A DNA stretch of 5,741 nucleotides from Gammaproteobacteria bacterium (lineage in GTDB: Bacteria > Pseudomonadota > Gammaproteobacteria > Xanthomonadales > Wenzhouxiangellaceae). The position numbers were made by a program, and so were the translations under genes. Position 1 is the stretch's first letter. Every line of letters begins with the position of its first letter. The stretch is taken from contig PWWM01000038.1 of NCBI GenBank assembly GCA_003561495.1, forward strand, positions 1 to 5,741, in the 5' to 3' direction. The notes beneath the pieces were generated by a model. That model saw only the letters and a program-made list of their open reading frames with translations. It did not search any database and was not told the origin of the DNA. This document shows, piece by piece, positions 5,085-5,741 of this stretch.

Positions 5085-5741
5085 CTATTTCATCTCGCCA
5101 CGAAACAGCCAGATTGCGCTTGCTTCGCCGTCGAGAAAGGTGCTGTGAACAGCAGCAAGCTGACCGTCGGCATTTGCATCCAGCTTGCGCATCAGCAATC
5201 CCTGGCGCCCGCCGCTGACACCATGCTCTGAACGATCACTGCCGGGAATCATGTGTGGACGAGTGAAGTTTTCGCCGCCATCCTCACTGGAAGAAAGCCC
5301 CAGGCCGAGGGCATGATCGCCGGCCGGCGGCAGGTGTTCCCAGGCGATATGGAGCCATGATCCGGCCATGGCCAGATGTGGAAAGCCGCTGCCGCTGGCC
5401 AGTTCGCTGTCATCGGGCACGACCCGATGCGGTGAACTGAAATCGAGTGTGCCGGCCTCGGCCCGGCTGTAGACAACCTGCGGAAAGCTCATCGGTCCAT
5501 CGGCCGCCAGGCTGTAGACCAGATGAATGCGGCCGCTGTCGTCCACGCCGATCTTGGGTGCGTCGGCATGGCCATCATCCGGCAAGATGGCTTCGGGCGA
5601 GCCAAACGACCAGTCGTCTTCAATCTGACGGGCCAGGTGAATATTGGCCCGGGGGTCCTCGCCGACCGTCCAGACCACCAGCAATCGTCCGTCGGGATCC
5701 AGGGCCAGACTGGGTGCGCGCGCCGGAATCTCCCAGTCTCC
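5085..5741 (-). CDS. Sialidase/BNR-like beta-propeller protein, N-terminus outside the window
   Basis: The C-terminal 218 residues, ending in TAG at 5085-5087. The frame is open to the right edge, and the TTG near 5684 is an internal leucine, not a start. Seen: four similar blade-like segments, PSLALDPDGRLLVVW (10-24), PKIGVDDSGRIHLVYS (62-77), PHLAMAGSWLHIAWE (121-135) and KLDANADGQLAAVHS (187-200 region), spaced roughly 52-66 residues apart. An Asp-box-like SSEDGGENF lies at 151-159. This pattern is typical of the sialidase/neuraminidase-fold superfamily of beta-propellers, many of them secreted or periplasmic. The propeller fold is well supported. Sialidase activity is not, because the catalytic Arg triad and Tyr/Glu pair cannot be identified in this part, and many such proteins are non-enzymatic. 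A signal peptide cannot be checked. The gene is convergent with the sheath-like gene across the hairpin-rich region. Confidence 0.82.
   Translation of the reverse strand, partial: GDWEIPARAPSLALDPDGRLLVVWTVGEDPRANIHLARQIEDDWSFGSPEAILPDDGHADAPKIGVDDSGRIHLVYSLAADGPMSFPQVVYSRAEAGTLDFSSPHRVVPDDSELASGSGFPHLAMAGSWLHIAWEHLPPAGDHALGLGLSSSEDGGENFTRPHMIPGSDRSEHGVSGGRQGLLMRKLDANADGQLAAVHSTFLDGEASAIWLFRGEMK

Noticed and set aside
1..5741. CRISPR array
   Set aside because: No regularly spaced direct repeats were seen anywhere in the window.

Overview
This 5.7 kb chromosomal window is GC-rich and has gammaproteobacterial-type gene content. The lineage may be close to Xanthomonadales or Chromatiales, but that is an impression from codon use and gene families, not a demonstrated placement. 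It holds five protein genes, two of them cut by the window edges, plus one gene-free stretch of about 650 bases.

Positions 1-1458 (minus strand): a two-gene unit. A zinc-dependent deacylase of the succinylglutamate desuccinylase/aspartoacylase family is followed, with a 1-nt stop/start overlap (TGATG), by a CobB-type sirtuin that runs off the left edge. The sirtuin carries the Tyr-x-x-Arg pair of lysine desuccinylases/demalonylases.

Positions 1459-1565: a short divergent promoter region. It contains a small imperfect palindrome of the GGGGTCAA...TTGGTCCC type that may be a remnant of a dispersed repeat.

Positions 1566-4436 (plus strand): a GntP-family proton-coupled permease for a small hydroxy-acid or sugar acid. 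After a 54-nt gap comes a protein that joins a TssB-like and a TssC-like type VI secretion sheath domain in one chain. No other type VI genes are in the window, so this sheath-like protein looks orphaned.

Positions 4437-5084: gene-free space between convergent genes. It is packed with inverted repeats. After a purine-rich tandem motif come three long imperfect hairpins laid end to end (4508-4715, 4720-4789, 4792-5009) with only 2-4 nt between them, plus smaller nested hairpins that compete with the long arms. This is the least explained part of the window. It could be a composite MITE-like repeat or a large structured noncoding RNA read from the plus strand.

Positions 5085-5741 (minus strand): the C-terminal 218 residues of a sialidase/BNR-like beta-propeller protein that enters from the right edge.

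The deacylase and sirtuin may act on related acyl-amide chemistry. The permease and sheath-like protein may share a transcript. No obvious single pathway links all five genes.
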